Origin: JAGVPT01 sp964439265
GTDB lineage: Bacteria; Bacteroidota; Ignavibacteria; UBA10030; UBA8401
Direction of reading: 5' to 3'
Length of the DNA: 64,000 nt
Assembly (NCBI GenBank): GCA_964439265.1
Contig: CAYTOA010000022.1
Coordinates: forward strand, 1-64,000
Shown here: positions 52,809 to 61,167 of the stretch, piece after piece
How the letters are laid out: every line of letters begins with the position of its first letter
How positions within the stretch are numbered: the stretch's first letter is position 1
Position numbers and translations under genes: made by a program
Notes under the pieces: generated by a model
What the model was told of the DNA's origin: nothing
The model's database searches: none
Seen by the model: the letters and a program-made list of their open reading frames with translations, nothing else

Positions 52809-53372
52809 CTAATTAAGCCTCACCTTAGGAATTTCATGCGGTTCAATCCTTGGTCGAGGCTCGAAGGCGCTTATAACGATGGTTGTGTCCGGTGTTAATG
52901 TTAACTCTAGGCTGCCATCAAGCCACGTATAATTCACCATACTGTTCTCCAATGCATATGGATCGGCGTAGCTGGCTCCGCCGCGGGACCGCCCGTAGAC
53001 TTCCGACAATCGTTCTTGAAAATAGCGCACGTCTTCGGCGGATGATGCCTCCGTCGTTCTAAAAATTAGTTTGGCTTCGTAATATCCTCCTGGCCCGGTG
53101 AAGAATTGACATGTAACAGCCCGTTTGGACAGAAACATGACATTCGAATACGCGGGGACAAAGCTGGTAGCCAATTCCGGCATCGGAACGGATCCGCTGC
53201 TGTATTGCAGAAAATGTCTTTCGATGACGTCTGTCGGGGCAGTCCATCGGAAACCGAGGAAGCCTTCCAGATCCGGAGGCGTATCAAGGCGCAAAAAGTA
53301 ATTGCTTCTGCCGCACCCGGCGAAAGAAAGAATGAAAACCAGGAGAATGATGCTTATGTGCGTCCGGTTCAT
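52809..53372 (-). CDS. Lipoprotein of unknown function
   Basis: A 187-residue protein with a classic lipoprotein signal (LLVFILSFAGC, Cys at residue 20). The mature part contains GFLGFRWTAPTDVIERHF, a short stretch common in small periplasmic lipoproteins of this kind, and strand-rich C-terminal sequence (WLDGSLELTLTPDTTIVI). Not assigned to a family. Third member, by coordinate order, of the minus-strand secreted-protein run. Confidence 0.75.
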   Translation of the reverse strand: MNRTHISIILLVFILSFAGCGRSNYFLRLDTPPDLEGFLGFRWTAPTDVIERHFLQYSSGSVPMPELATSFVPAYSNVMFLSKRAVTCQFFTGPGGYYEAKLIFRTTEASSAEDVRYFQERLSEVYGRSRGGASYADPYALENSMVNYTWLDGSLELTLTPDTTIVISAFEPRPRIEPHEIPKVRLN

Positions 53373-53481
53373 AGATCCGTTTGTTATCGTGGACTGGATA
53401 GACCGTCAGACGCCGTGCGCCGGGCCGTTTTCAATTGTTCGAATACTGGATCTCAGCGATCTCAACAGGAGTCTTGGATTA

Positions 53482-54048
53482 TTATTTTACCTTCTTTGTC
53501 GATAGAAATTTCATCCGGGATTCGATGTGGATTTTGTACTTACCGTCGGAAAAATCTTTTGTGTAGACTTTCCCTTCGACCAGCGTGTCGGCATTCGGGG
53601 CGACGGACTTTGAGAGAGAGTGTCCTTTATATACATCCAAGCCATAGTCGAACGTGCAGTCCAATTGATAGTAATTATCGGCACCGTCGCTTCCGGGATC
53701 TCCGCGCTGCCAGAAGGGCTTGCCGCTGCCTCCGGGGTCCCCGTAATTAATGGAGATGGAATAAGTTCCGTACCAGTCTGCCGAATGATAAAATCCTAGT
53801 ACGTCATAATAACTAGTTGTGAAAGAGAACTGGTACGTTCCCGGGTCTGTGCGGTAATATTCCTCGTAATAGAAGAGCGAAGGAAAAGAATCAAATACGC
53901 TTGTGGAAAAATCAAGTGTTCCATCCGAACTGGTGACGGCCGCATACGCATTGCCGTCTCTGCCGTCAGGACCGGTCGGCCCATCACACGATGAAACGAG
54001 GAAGGCCAAAAACAGTAAGGCGAGAGACAGATAATATGTGTGTTTCAT
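53482..54048 (-). CDS. Lipoprotein with short collagen-like segment
   Basis: A 188-residue lipoprotein. The signal ends in LAFLVSSC; immediately after the Cys, DGPTGPDGRDG repeats the Gly-x-y pattern of collagen-like anchors found in many bacterial surface lipoproteins. The rest is aromatic and beta-rich (YQFSFTTSYYDVLGFYHSADWYG). AGAGGAAA lies upstream of the ATG at the right spacing. It is part of the secreted run; the short collagen-like neck may extend the domain from the membrane surface. Confidence 0.8.
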   Translation of the reverse strand: MKHTYYLSLALLFLAFLVSSCDGPTGPDGRDGNAYAAVTSSDGTLDFSTSVFDSFPSLFYYEEYYRTDPGTYQFSFTTSYYDVLGFYHSADWYGTYSISINYGDPGGSGKPFWQRGDPGSDGADNYYQLDCTFDYGLDVYKGHSLSKSVAPNADTLVEGKVYTKDFSDGKYKIHIESRMKFLSTKKVK

Positions 54049-54209
54049 TTTTTCCTCTTTTGTAATGTTCTAATGGTTGGGATCCCCGTTTTCTTAGAAT
54101 TTATTTCAGGATGCTTCATGTTGTCTTTTTAGTCTTGCCCCTTTTCCCTAAGGCGTTACTCCGTGATTGGCAGGAGATTTATGCATCGTCGGGAGCATTG
54201 GCGGAACTT

Positions 54210-54863
54210 CTAGTTAATAATAATCCCGTTGCTGTAATAGATCACCTTCGACGAATCTGCCATCATATATCCGACGGGCCATTCTCCTCTGCCATTAACC
54301 GTCAATTTCCAGCTCAAGATATAGTCAGGGAATCCGTAACCTCTTCCTACGTTCAGATCGTAGATCCCCAGCTCGGCATCGAATCCCTTCCTTCGGAATG
54401 TGCTCAGTGAATCTTTGTACCAGGAATCAGCTGCAATGAGACTGTCGTACAGAATGGCGGCATCGTGCATCGAAACGATAGGCATCGTATCGAGCGGGAA
54501 ACTGCCGATTGATGCTCCGGACCGTGAGCTTAATGTCCCGAACTGGTCGAACACAAACACCATATCATTCATGAAAAACTGCAGCCCCAAATAGAACTGA
54601 TATGCTCTCACGTAGGACGAGCCCTGATCCGATTGAAAACTGTATATCTGCAGGTTAGACAAATCGAGATTATTTTGTCGAAACAACGTCCGCACGAAGG
54701 CAAATTCAGAATCGGGGATCAAAGGCGTCTGCGCGTGGTACATTCTATTTATGCGAAGGCCCTCGCTGCCATTTTCAGTGGGCGCATTTTTACTGCAGGA
54801 AATGGGCGCGAGTATGATCATGACCGCGGCCAACGTCGGCATGAACTTTTTCAGTGGTGACAT
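54210..54863 (-). CDS. Lipoprotein of unknown function
   Basis: A 217-residue protein with a lipoprotein signal (AVMIILAPISC). The mature part contains a repeated-looking aromatic pattern (DLSNLQIYSFQSDQ, QFYLGLQFFMNDMVFVFDQ) and ends in KLTVNGRGEWPVGYMMADSSKV, resembling PepSY-like or small lipocalin-like folds; this is uncertain. The ATG at 54863 has GGGAG 7 bases upstream, better than an ATG eight codons earlier. It is the first gene (5'-most) of the secreted-protein run. Confidence 0.75.
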   Translation of the reverse strand: MSPLKKFMPTLAAVMIILAPISCSKNAPTENGSEGLRINRMYHAQTPLIPDSEFAFVRTLFRQNNLDLSNLQIYSFQSDQGSSYVRAYQFYLGLQFFMNDMVFVFDQFGTLSSRSGASIGSFPLDTMPIVSMHDAAILYDSLIAADSWYKDSLSTFRRKGFDAELGIYDLNVGRGYGFPDYILSWKLTVNGRGEWPVGYMMADSSKVIYYSNGIIIN

Positions 54864-55181
54864 AGAAGCTCCCTGAATATGTTTCACACGGCAAAATGTT
54901 GAATTAAGTCGGGTATGTGCCAGATCTTGCCATTACAGATCTTCCCCGAAGGATGTTGCGGTCACCGAGAGGTAGTTCGGCAGGTTTGTGAACTCCCCCT
55001 CCAATTGAATCCACTGAAAACTACGGCTATTCGGTTACAAATGCAACGAGACATCCGATCGTGAAGTGCTTAAGAGTAATGAACAAATCGACAACCATAT
55101 GTCACCCTGATCCCGCCGATCTTGCCGAAGGCATCTCCTGAAGGGATCGCTTCGCGAACTTCGTAATCGGCGGGAGAGTAT
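54864..55181. other. Intergenic region without recognised gene
   Basis: About 320 bases separate this run from the DGPF-family gene. The part near 55110-55160 has imperfect inverted pairs (CCGATCTTGCCG with CGGCGGG; AAGGGATCGCTTCGCGAA) that resemble a decayed form of the stem-loops at 39361-39526. No reading frame is supported. Confidence 0.4.
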
Positions 55182-55559
55182 CTATTTCGGATAGACAAAT
55201 CCGGTCTTTTCTTCCTTCAATTTTATGGGACGGACTTCCACACGTGCGGTGGTTCCAAATTTAAACTCCGGATTTCCCTTTGCGATGGCAATGGCCTTAG
55301 CTAGGTCTCCGGCGAGAATGTGATAGTAGCCGACGATCACTTCTTTCGTGTCGCTGAAAGGTCCTTCCTGCCACGCTCCGCTTGAGCCCGAGATCATTGC
55401 TCCTTCTCTTACCATCGGCTGGGCTGATTTTAATTTCCCCTGTGCAGTCAGCCCGCTGATATACTTCTCGCATTTCTGTAAAAATTGTTGATGTCGTTCG
55501 GCCGGCCATTGCGACTGGTGGTCGATCAGGTTGCGGATGAGCAGCATAAATTCTCTCAC
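55182..55559 (-). CDS. YCII/DGPF-domain protein
   Basis: A 125-residue protein of the YCII-related/DGPF family, with the hallmark EGPFSDTKEVIVGYYHILAG and the strand pattern EFMLLIRN. DGPF proteins are often adjacent to sigma-70-like factors in other bacteria, but none is present here. The GTG at 55559 is favoured because GGAGG lies just upstream; an ATG four codons later is the alternative. It is one of three YciI-type proteins in the window. Confidence 0.88.
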   Translation of the reverse strand: MREFMLLIRNLIDHQSQWPAERHQQFLQKCEKYISGLTAQGKLKSAQPMVREGAMISGSSGAWQEGPFSDTKEVIVGYYHILAGDLAKAIAIAKGNPEFKFGTTARVEVRPIKLKEEKTGFVYPK

Positions 55560-55604
55560 AAATCCTCCGGCGCACTTGTTAATAGATTGGTTGGTTCAAA
55601 TTCA

Positions 55605-56033
55605 TCAATGGGCGATGACTTCAACGCCTTTTGATTTCGCTAACTCGGCGATTTTCGGCTTTACCTCCTGATGCTTCTGGTATGTAATATTGCTGAGGTC
55701 AATGACGCAATGCTTTCCCTTTGTTGGAAGTATCGATATCGTGTACATTGCAACCTCGACGCTTGATACTTCATTCCATTGCAATTTAAGATTTTTCCCG
55801 AGCCCGATTCTTCCGCGGATGCCTGAATCATCAAACGTTACGGCTTTGGGTTTGTATATTTTCCAAAAGTAGAATCCCCCCGCAAGAAGCACAATGCCAA
55901 ACACGATGTCAATGTATCGCAAGATATTCTGGACATAGAAGGCTTGCGCAAAATTGATGATACCCATGAAGATCATCCATGTGCGACCGAGAACTGATTG
56001 GCGCTGTTCCAATTCAAGAATGACAGCTGACAT
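55605..56033 (-). CDS. Membrane protein with PH-like domain
   Basis: A 142-residue protein. Two hydrophobic helices (about residues 18-35 and 43-58) are followed by a soluble domain (VTFDDSGIRGRIGLGKNLKLQWNEVSSVEV, then strands to the C-terminus) that resembles the bacterial pleckstrin-homology fold seen after helix pairs. No catalytic residues. GGAG lies 9 bases before the ATG. It is the last gene of the GIDE/LemA/DUF2007 group in reading order and may belong to it. Confidence 0.72.
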   Translation of the reverse strand: MSAVILELEQRQSVLGRTWMIFMGIINFAQAFYVQNILRYIDIVFGIVLLAGGFYFWKIYKPKAVTFDDSGIRGRIGLGKNLKLQWNEVSSVEVAMYTISILPTKGKHCVIDLSNITYQKHQEVKPKIAELAKSKGVEVIAH

Positions 56034-56101
56034 GCTTTAAGACTCCTTCCTACGATTCGTTGTTGTCCGGCAGTGTTGGCACATTTGGCCGCCCACCGGC
56101 G

Positions 56102-56605
56102 TTATTCAATAAACTCTTCTTCGCGCAGTTTCTTTTCAGAAGGTACAACTTCCTGGCATGGGACCATCACAGTGAAACCGTCGTCAATGGCTCGCCGGCC
56201 AAATTCTCCCGGCGCCGGGAAAAGCGTGTAGTCAAGACCGTCGATCGAGATTGGACTTGACTTGCGGGAAAAAAGCTGCGGATGAAGCCCGGCTTCTTCC
56301 AAAGCAGTTTTCGCATAGACCGCCTCGGCCGCATCGGTACTTCGGTAGACTCTCGCCATTCCTTCGGAGATGTGGAGAGTTTCGTGTTCATGACACAGAA
56401 AATGATGTTCAACTCTGCCGCCGCACTCTTCGCAAAACGGCCGTGCGCATACGATACAAACGCCGGCAGCCGTCTCCACAGGGTGGAGGACGCAGCGGAC
56501 ATTTTCGGCAAACACCTCTCCACACTCCGGACAGAACTCATCATCAGCTTGAACTTCTGTCTCGCAATTCGAACAGAGAAGCGGATCGTTCTTTGAATCT
56601 TTCAT
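56102..56605 (-). CDS. Zinc-ribbon/B-box-like protein with C-terminal DUF2007 domain
   Basis: A 167-residue protein. The N-terminal half is cysteine-rich: CSNCETEV, then CPECGEVF, forms a zinc ribbon, followed by CVLHPVETAAGVCIVCARPFCEECGG and LCHEHE, a B-box-like cross-brace arrangement. The C-terminal half (VYRSTDAAEAVYAKTALEEAGLHPQLF; FTVMVPCQ) is a DUF2007 domain, described as a putative signal-transducing domain. The ATG at 56605 is chosen as it starts directly before the first Cys motif; a reading 39 codons longer overlaps the DUF1761 gene. It shares DUF2007 with the gene at 57534, suggesting the cluster is a linked module. Confidence 0.8.
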   Translation of the reverse strand: MKDSKNDPLLCSNCETEVQADDEFCPECGEVFAENVRCVLHPVETAAGVCIVCARPFCEECGGRVEHHFLCHEHETLHISEGMARVYRSTDAAEAVYAKTALEEAGLHPQLFSRKSSPISIDGLDYTLFPAPGEFGRRAIDDGFTVMVPCQEVVPSEKKLREEEFIE

Positions 56606-56640
56606 ACACACATCCGGTGAACATATGTTTGCGAGTTCCG

Positions 56641-57045
56641 CTATTGCCAGCAGGAAAGAATCACTCCCATCACCAGCAGCGAGACGAGCCAGAATGCGTT
56701 GTCGAGGATCCAGAGCTTCCACGGACGCTTTTCGTAGATCACGTTGGTCATTGTTACAGGAGCAATGAATCCGAGCCAGCTGAAGAAACCCCCCATCAAA
56801 CCTCCGGAGACTCCTTCCATCTTCACATACGCATTGCCGAACGCGATCGAATGGAGGAGAACAAAGCTCATGACGAACGATCCGATGAAAACCGTTATCA
56901 TGCTTACGGGGGACGGTTTCATTTCCTGGATGCCCGTGAGTTTTTTCCAGAGGCCGGCAAATATGACCGCATACCAGACTGTCGCAATAGCATAGTTTGC
57001 CAGTGCAGCGACGAGGACGGCGAGGTAGTTTACATGCACTTCCAT
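56641..57045 (-). CDS. DUF1761 membrane protein
   Basis: A 134-residue protein with four membrane helices, typical DUF1761: the opening NYLAVLVAALANYAIATVWYA, the YVKMEGVSGGLMGGFFSWLGFIAP segment and the WILDNAFWLVSLLVMGVIL end. The role of DUF1761 is unknown. GGAG lies 8 bases before the ATG. It sits inside the minus-strand run of membrane and DUF2007 genes with 35- to 66-base spacing to its neighbours. Confidence 0.9.
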   Translation of the reverse strand: MEVHVNYLAVLVAALANYAIATVWYAVIFAGLWKKLTGIQEMKPSPVSMITVFIGSFVMSFVLLHSIAFGNAYVKMEGVSGGLMGGFFSWLGFIAPVTMTNVIYEKRPWKLWILDNAFWLVSLLVMGVILSCWQ

Positions 57046-57110
57046 GGCGAGGATCTCCTTCGAACAGCAGAAAGCGTGTGAGAATTAGTTGATTAGAGTT
57101 TTCAGCAACG

Positions 57111-57419
57111 TTATTCGTCTCTCGTTTTCACGATCCAAAGTTCATAGTTCCCAAAGGTTGCCTTTGTGAGCCAGTTGATCAGCGGAAAAAGCCCGGCAAA
57201 GCCGACGATCAGACCCACAGCAAACCCGAGCATCCGCAAGGGGCCCATTGCAGCGTGGATGTCTTTATGGAGGATCACCGCAACGATGCCGAACATTGCA
57301 CCCACGATTCCTCCGGCGATCATCGCACAGAGCGATACCAGGATGGTGATACATACGCCTCTCCAGAACCAGCTCCACATGAAATGGAACTGGTCGCTGA
57401 ATTCGAGCTCACTGAACAT
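57111..57419 (-). CDS. Small membrane protein of unknown function
   Basis: A 102-residue protein with two strong hydrophobic helices (VCITILVSLCAMIAGGIVGAM and MLGFAVGLIVGFAGLFPLI) and a C-terminal charged tail (KTRDE). No named family. The ATG at 57419 is preferred; a TTG 29 codons upstream would extend it with sequence lacking hydrophobic pattern. It lies in the GIDE/LemA/DUF2007 run. Confidence 0.62.
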   Translation of the reverse strand: MFSELEFSDQFHFMWSWFWRGVCITILVSLCAMIAGGIVGAMFGIVAVILHKDIHAAMGPLRMLGFAVGLIVGFAGLFPLINWLTKATFGNYELWIVKTRDE

Positions 57420-57533
57420 GAGCCGGCGGCTGAAATTGTGGAAGTATATCGAGTTTGAGAAGTTCGCGTTAGTTTGGATAGTTTCCACCTGAAAGCTCCA
57501 ATTCAATATATTTATTCTATTCGCATGTTGCAG

Positions 57534-57896
57534 TCAGCAGTTTACGAGAGCTTTAAAAAAGCAGTACGACAGAAGTGCGATGACCGGAGAGATAACAAAA
57601 ATTGCCTTCCGCAGGTTCTTCCTGAAGGCAGCCCTGGGCGCTTTAAAAAACGGCTTTGCGTCGGAATCGATCGTCAAGGACAGCGTTGAAAGGATGCTCC
57701 TGGCTTTGGCTCCGGCTCGGACGAGGAAATGCCACCTCCGCCCCAATCTGGCAGCCGTAGAGGCCTCGAACGCCGTTCTGACCCCGCCGAGGCTCTCCGA
57801 TTGTACGTAGAACGGAATGTTCACCTTTGTGAATGCTGTACGAACAACATCGACTTCAAAGACATATGCCGTAATAAAAACGATGGTGTGTTCCAT
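57534..57896 (-). CDS. DUF2007-like protein with C-terminal membrane helix
   Basis: A 120-residue protein. Residues ~5-70 (VFEVDVVRTAFTKVNIPFYVQSES; GRRWHFLVRAGAKARSIL) match the DUF2007 pattern of a small alpha-beta domain. It is followed by a basic linker and one membrane helix (KAIFVISPVIALLSYCFF). The ATG at 57896 is taken; a TTG overlapping the LemA stop would add eight residues and cannot be excluded. It follows lemA by 20 bases, so the two are probably co-translated. Confidence 0.72.
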   Translation of the reverse strand: MEHTIVFITAYVFEVDVVRTAFTKVNIPFYVQSESLGGVRTAFEASTAARLGRRWHFLVRAGAKARSILSTLSLTIDSDAKPFFKAPRAAFRKNLRKAIFVISPVIALLSYCFFKALVNC

Positions 57897-57916
57897 GCGG
57901 GTTGAAATTGGCGATG

Positions 57917-58474
57917 TCAAAACTTGACTTCGACATCCTGTTTATCCGCTTCGGCGACTTTAAACAGTTCTCTCGGAGTGTAGTTCAGCATCCGCGCGAT
58001 GAATGCGTCGGGAATCTGCTCGATCCGCGTGTTAAATGTGTACACTGAATCGTTGTAGAATTCCCTCCTGTCGGCGATCTCGCTCTCAATTTCGGTGATC
58101 CGCCCCTGAAACTGAGCGAACATTTCGTTGGCTTTGAGTTGAGGATAGTTTTCAGTGACTGCGAACAGCGATTTCAGCGTGGACGACATCATGTTGTCCG
58201 CCTTTGCCTTTTCCGGGATGGTTCTCGCGTTTGCATATGCCGACCGTGCCTCCGTGACTCTGATGAGGACGTCCTTCTCAAAGTTCATGTATCCTTTTAC
58301 GGTTTCCAATAATTTTGAAAGTTCGTCGTGCCGCTGCTTTAAGAGCACGTCGATATTGCTCCATGCTTTGCTGATGCTGTTTTTCAGGGATACGAGTCCG
58401 TTGTAGAGAGAGACAAAGTAGCCGACAATGATTGCGATCAACAACAAGACGACTGCGCCAAAGACAAGAATCAT
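57917..58474 (-). CDS. lemA: LemA family protein
   Basis: A 185-residue LemA protein: an N-terminal membrane helix (LVFGAVVLLLIAIIVGYFV), then a long helical bundle with YNGLVSLKNSISKAWSNIDVLLKQRHDELSKL and the YNDSVYTFNTRIEQIP motif. LemA proteins are membrane-anchored helical bundles with unclear role, frequently next to TPM-domain or GIDE-domain genes. AGGAGG lies 7 bases before the ATG. The stop of the GIDE-like gene lies 11 bases upstream, so they are an operon pair. Confidence 0.94.
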   Translation of the reverse strand: MILVFGAVVLLLIAIIVGYFVSLYNGLVSLKNSISKAWSNIDVLLKQRHDELSKLLETVKGYMNFEKDVLIRVTEARSAYANARTIPEKAKADNMMSSTLKSLFAVTENYPQLKANEMFAQFQGRITEIESEIADRREFYNDSVYTFNTRIEQIPDAFIARMLNYTPRELFKVAEADKQDVEVKF

Positions 58475-58485
58475 GATCGATCCTC

Positions 58486-59457
58486 CTATAATAGGTCAGA
58501 CAACTGAAGTATCTTGAAGAGCCCGACTATGAACATGCTGCTTCCGTAGAACAGGCCTGCAAGCATTTGCCATTTCAGCGCAGCGTTCAACTCGGTTTTG
58601 GTGCTGCCGGAAATGATGAAGGTGGAATTATTGCTACCCTTTTGGATCACTCTGTGGACGGACGTATCCTTGCGAACGCCGACGGTGCCCAGTACGCAGA
58701 CGTCTTCGTTCGGCGATAGATATGACTCATTGTACCGTTTGTCGCCGACGTTCGCTATGAACGTGCGGCCGTTGATATCGTCGCCGTCCCTTCCCAGAAA
58801 GCCCGATTGCATTTGAGGAATCTCAAATTCCGCTCCTTCCGGATCGACGATGACTTGTCCTGTTTCATCCTTGGCCCAGAAGGGCATTCGAAGCGAGTTG
58901 GTCGAGATCGTTTTCCATTCATATTCCACCCCGGAGTTGGAGGTGTAGCGCCGCACGTATTCCTGCAATTCACTCCGATAGTAGACACATTCCTGTCGTG
59001 AATACGGAGTCGTCAACAGCTGCTGCGGAAGGACTTTCCCCTGAATTTCTGCGAGGCCGATCGCCGCCGATCGGATCTTGGAGCGAGGCACATTACGGGC
59101 CAATTGGAACTCCGACATCCTTTGGAATCCGTATTGGAGCAGGATCAATCCGATAAAGACGAACGCAAACGAAAAAAGAACGAGCTGAATATTCTGCTGG
59201 TCGGGATACCTGATCGATCCGTGCCTGCCGCCGAGAAAGCCTCCAATCAGGGACCCGAGAAAACCGTTGCCCGCGTACAAGGCCATAACAAACAGAAAGA
59301 GGAGGACAGCAGAATATAACAGAAAATTCGACAGGGATTTAATTTGCTCAGAAACCTTATCCTCCCAATCGCTGTCCTTGAAAACGTAGCGGTATGCGGG
59401 CCATGAAAGGCATATGGTGAGGAAGAGGCAAATGAGATAGAGGACTGAGATGTCCAT
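58486..59457 (-). CDS. GIDE-domain (MUL1-like) membrane protein
   Basis: A 323-residue protein with two N-terminal regions of membrane helices (about residues 5-25 and 43-120). The central domain (ECVYYRSELQEYVRR, VIVDPEGAEFEIPQMQS, NEDVCVLGTVGVRKD) matches the GIDE domain of the mitochondrial/chloroplast ubiquitin ligase MUL1 and its bacterial relatives. A last membrane helix closes the chain. There is no RING finger, so it is not itself a ubiquitin ligase. Its partner LemA follows after 11 bases. Role in envelope maintenance is inferred only from the association. Confidence 0.85.
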   Translation of the reverse strand: MDISVLYLICLFLTICLSWPAYRYVFKDSDWEDKVSEQIKSLSNFLLYSAVLLFLFVMALYAGNGFLGSLIGGFLGGRHGSIRYPDQQNIQLVLFSFAFVFIGLILLQYGFQRMSEFQLARNVPRSKIRSAAIGLAEIQGKVLPQQLLTTPYSRQECVYYRSELQEYVRRYTSNSGVEYEWKTISTNSLRMPFWAKDETGQVIVDPEGAEFEIPQMQSGFLGRDGDDINGRTFIANVGDKRYNESYLSPNEDVCVLGTVGVRKDTSVHRVIQKGSNNSTFIISGSTKTELNAALKWQMLAGLFYGSSMFIVGLFKILQLSDLL

Positions 59458-59716
59458 AGTGATTATTGAGGTTTGGTTTGAAATGCCGGTTGCAGGCCTG
59501 CAAACTCCGCTTCGCCGAAATAGTCTCGCTTCTGCAACCGATGAATGGCATAGCCCTCAGCTATGATTGTATGGTAAGTTCCCGGGCGGTATGATACTAC
59601 TTTCTTGCAGACATTGCAACGAAAAACATTAGGAGGTAAATTCTTTTGTGCGGAGTTCGCGTACTGCCATGAGTATCAAAACAGCAATAGTTATTGCATT
59701 ACATCCTCATCACCGG

Positions 59717-60124
59717 TCATCGTTTCCTGTTTTTTTCTATGATGTCATATGGAATCTTTGCATCAGCATACACCTGCCAGAAATCGATCTTGTCTCCCTT
59801 GATGACGGCTTTCCACGAAGCGGGCAGGCGCCAGCAGTTATCTTTGACATCGCTCAGCCCTTTGAAAGCAGCGCCTGCGAATCCAAACGCTCCGAAGGTC
59901 TCACCCTCCGCGAAAACGGTCGTCACTTCTATCTTGTAGTCCGGAAACAATTGAAAATAGCCGGTCCACCCGGCGCGCATCGTCTCTTTGCCTGCAGTTT
60001 CGTTTCCCTGAGAGTCGACAAACCTGTGATTGTCGGTCATGAGCGCGCAAATCGCGTCAACGTTATGGTTGTTGATCGCCTCGACAAAATCGTCAAACGT
60101 ATTTTTGGACGCATGGTTTTGCAC
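59717..60124 (-). CDS. NTF2-like/SnoaL-type protein
   Basis: A 135-residue soluble protein of the SnoaL/limonene-epoxide-hydrolase-like fold. Visible hallmarks are FVEAINNHNVDAICALMTDNHRFVDSQG, then YFQLFPDYKIEVTTVFAEG and the final strand FWQVYADAKIPY. Members act as small polyketide cyclases, isomerases or ligand binders. The GTG at 60124 is chosen since AAGGAGA lies about 6 bases upstream. The 259 bases between its stop and the GIDE gene start contain no gene. Confidence 0.86.
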   Translation of the reverse strand: MQNHASKNTFDDFVEAINNHNVDAICALMTDNHRFVDSQGNETAGKETMRAGWTGYFQLFPDYKIEVTTVFAEGETFGAFGFAGAAFKGLSDVKDNCWRLPASWKAVIKGDKIDFWQVYADAKIPYDIIEKNRKR

Positions 60125-60375
60125 AACAGTCTCCTTATGAATAGAAAGAGGTCTATTTCTTCAAGTTTCTTTAATCGCTCTTCGAGCGATAAGGATCTCC
60201 GTTCGATCGCGATAAATGTTTCCCGGATGACATAGACCACAAAACCGACCGCCAGGAACAGAAATGAGATAGGAATCCAGATATTGGAAAAATCTCACTT
60301 AGCATAACCGACAATGACCGAAATGATAACAAAGCCAAGGATTGACGACGGGAGAAGCAATGTGCTTTTGTGCAT
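60125..60375 (-). pseudogene. Interrupted small membrane-protein gene
   Basis: Starting at an ATG ending at 60375, the minus strand encodes a hydrophobic helix (LLLPSSILGFVIISVIVGYAK), then an in-frame TGA (60295-60297). The same frame continues with a second helix (IWIPISFLFLAVGFVVYVI) and an amphipathic stretch (SLEERLKKLEEIDLFLF) leading to the NTF2-like gene start. Together the parts read as one 80-residue two-helix protein broken by a single stop. A sequencing error, a nonsense mutation or two separate short products are the alternatives. Confidence 0.6.
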
Positions 60376-60483
60376 ACCAACCTCTTCAAGAATAGTATTG
60401 AGTATATATTATTTGATTGAATAAGGTGAACCGGAAGCTGGAGACCGGACTACATAAGCGGCTCCAGGCGGAGCGATCGCGCG

Positions 60484-60855
60484 TTAAGACGCTTCGATAT
60501 CCTCAGCCATAAAAATAGCATTCTTGTTCAGGTCGTAGAAACCGAATTCGTTCGTATTCCAGGCCGTTTTGGTTCTGAAGGAATTCTGTGCAACGGTTCC
60601 TCGCCGTACAAACTCGTCAAATAGGGGCTTGACGTCCTGTACAAAGATTCTGATGACGGAGCCTCCGAGGAGCGGGTCGCTTGCAGTGTCGGCATGCCAT
60701 TGCAGGTGGATGCAATGATTTTTTCTGTAGAGACTGGCGTACATTTTGTCTGCAAAGTACACCCCGAAGCCGGCTCTCTCTTTGTACCATGCAATGTCCC
60801 TCTCGATGTCCGAAGAGGGGAGAACGGGAATTATTTGCAGGATTTTTGTCTTCAT
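60484..60855 (-). CDS. VOC family protein (glyoxalase/bleomycin-resistance fold)
   Basis: A 123-residue protein with the paired beta-alpha-beta-beta-beta fold of vicinal-oxygen-chelate proteins: IIPVLPSSDIERDIAWYKERAGFGVYF, CIHLQWHAD, and the C-terminal AWNTNEFGFYDLNKNAIFM. The pattern is like the small bleomycin-binding-like members in which metal ligands are lost; activity cannot be predicted. It lies 312 bases from the next gene upstream. Confidence 0.9.
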   Translation of the reverse strand: MKTKILQIIPVLPSSDIERDIAWYKERAGFGVYFADKMYASLYRKNHCIHLQWHADTASDPLLGGSVIRIFVQDVKPLFDEFVRRGTVAQNSFRTKTAWNTNEFGFYDLNKNAIFMAEDIEAS

Positions 60856-61167
60856 GCGATTGAACGGTCGTAATCCCGGCTTCCAATTGCGCTATTATTC
60901 ACGTCCATAAGGTAAGCACCCGTGAGGCACGATAATGTTTTCCAGAAGAGATTGCAAGCCGATCTCAAGGGAGTGGTACTATTTAATCTGAGCGAAGGAC
61001 ATACTACGCGCCCCTGCCGTCAGTGGCCATTGAAGAGTTGAGCTAGATCCTCTCGAAGAGATTCCGTTGCGCTCCTTTCTAAATGATAATTCCCAGGCAT
61101 ACCGGCATGATTGTTTAAATTAAGGGGCTATCAGAAATCGAGAAAGTGTCCAACAGCTCGCGGCAGT
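60856..61167. other. Intergenic region without recognised feature
   Basis: This 312-base interval between the DUF3303 and VOC genes shows no repeat array, hairpin with T-run, or reading frame that I can support. Confidence 0.5.
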
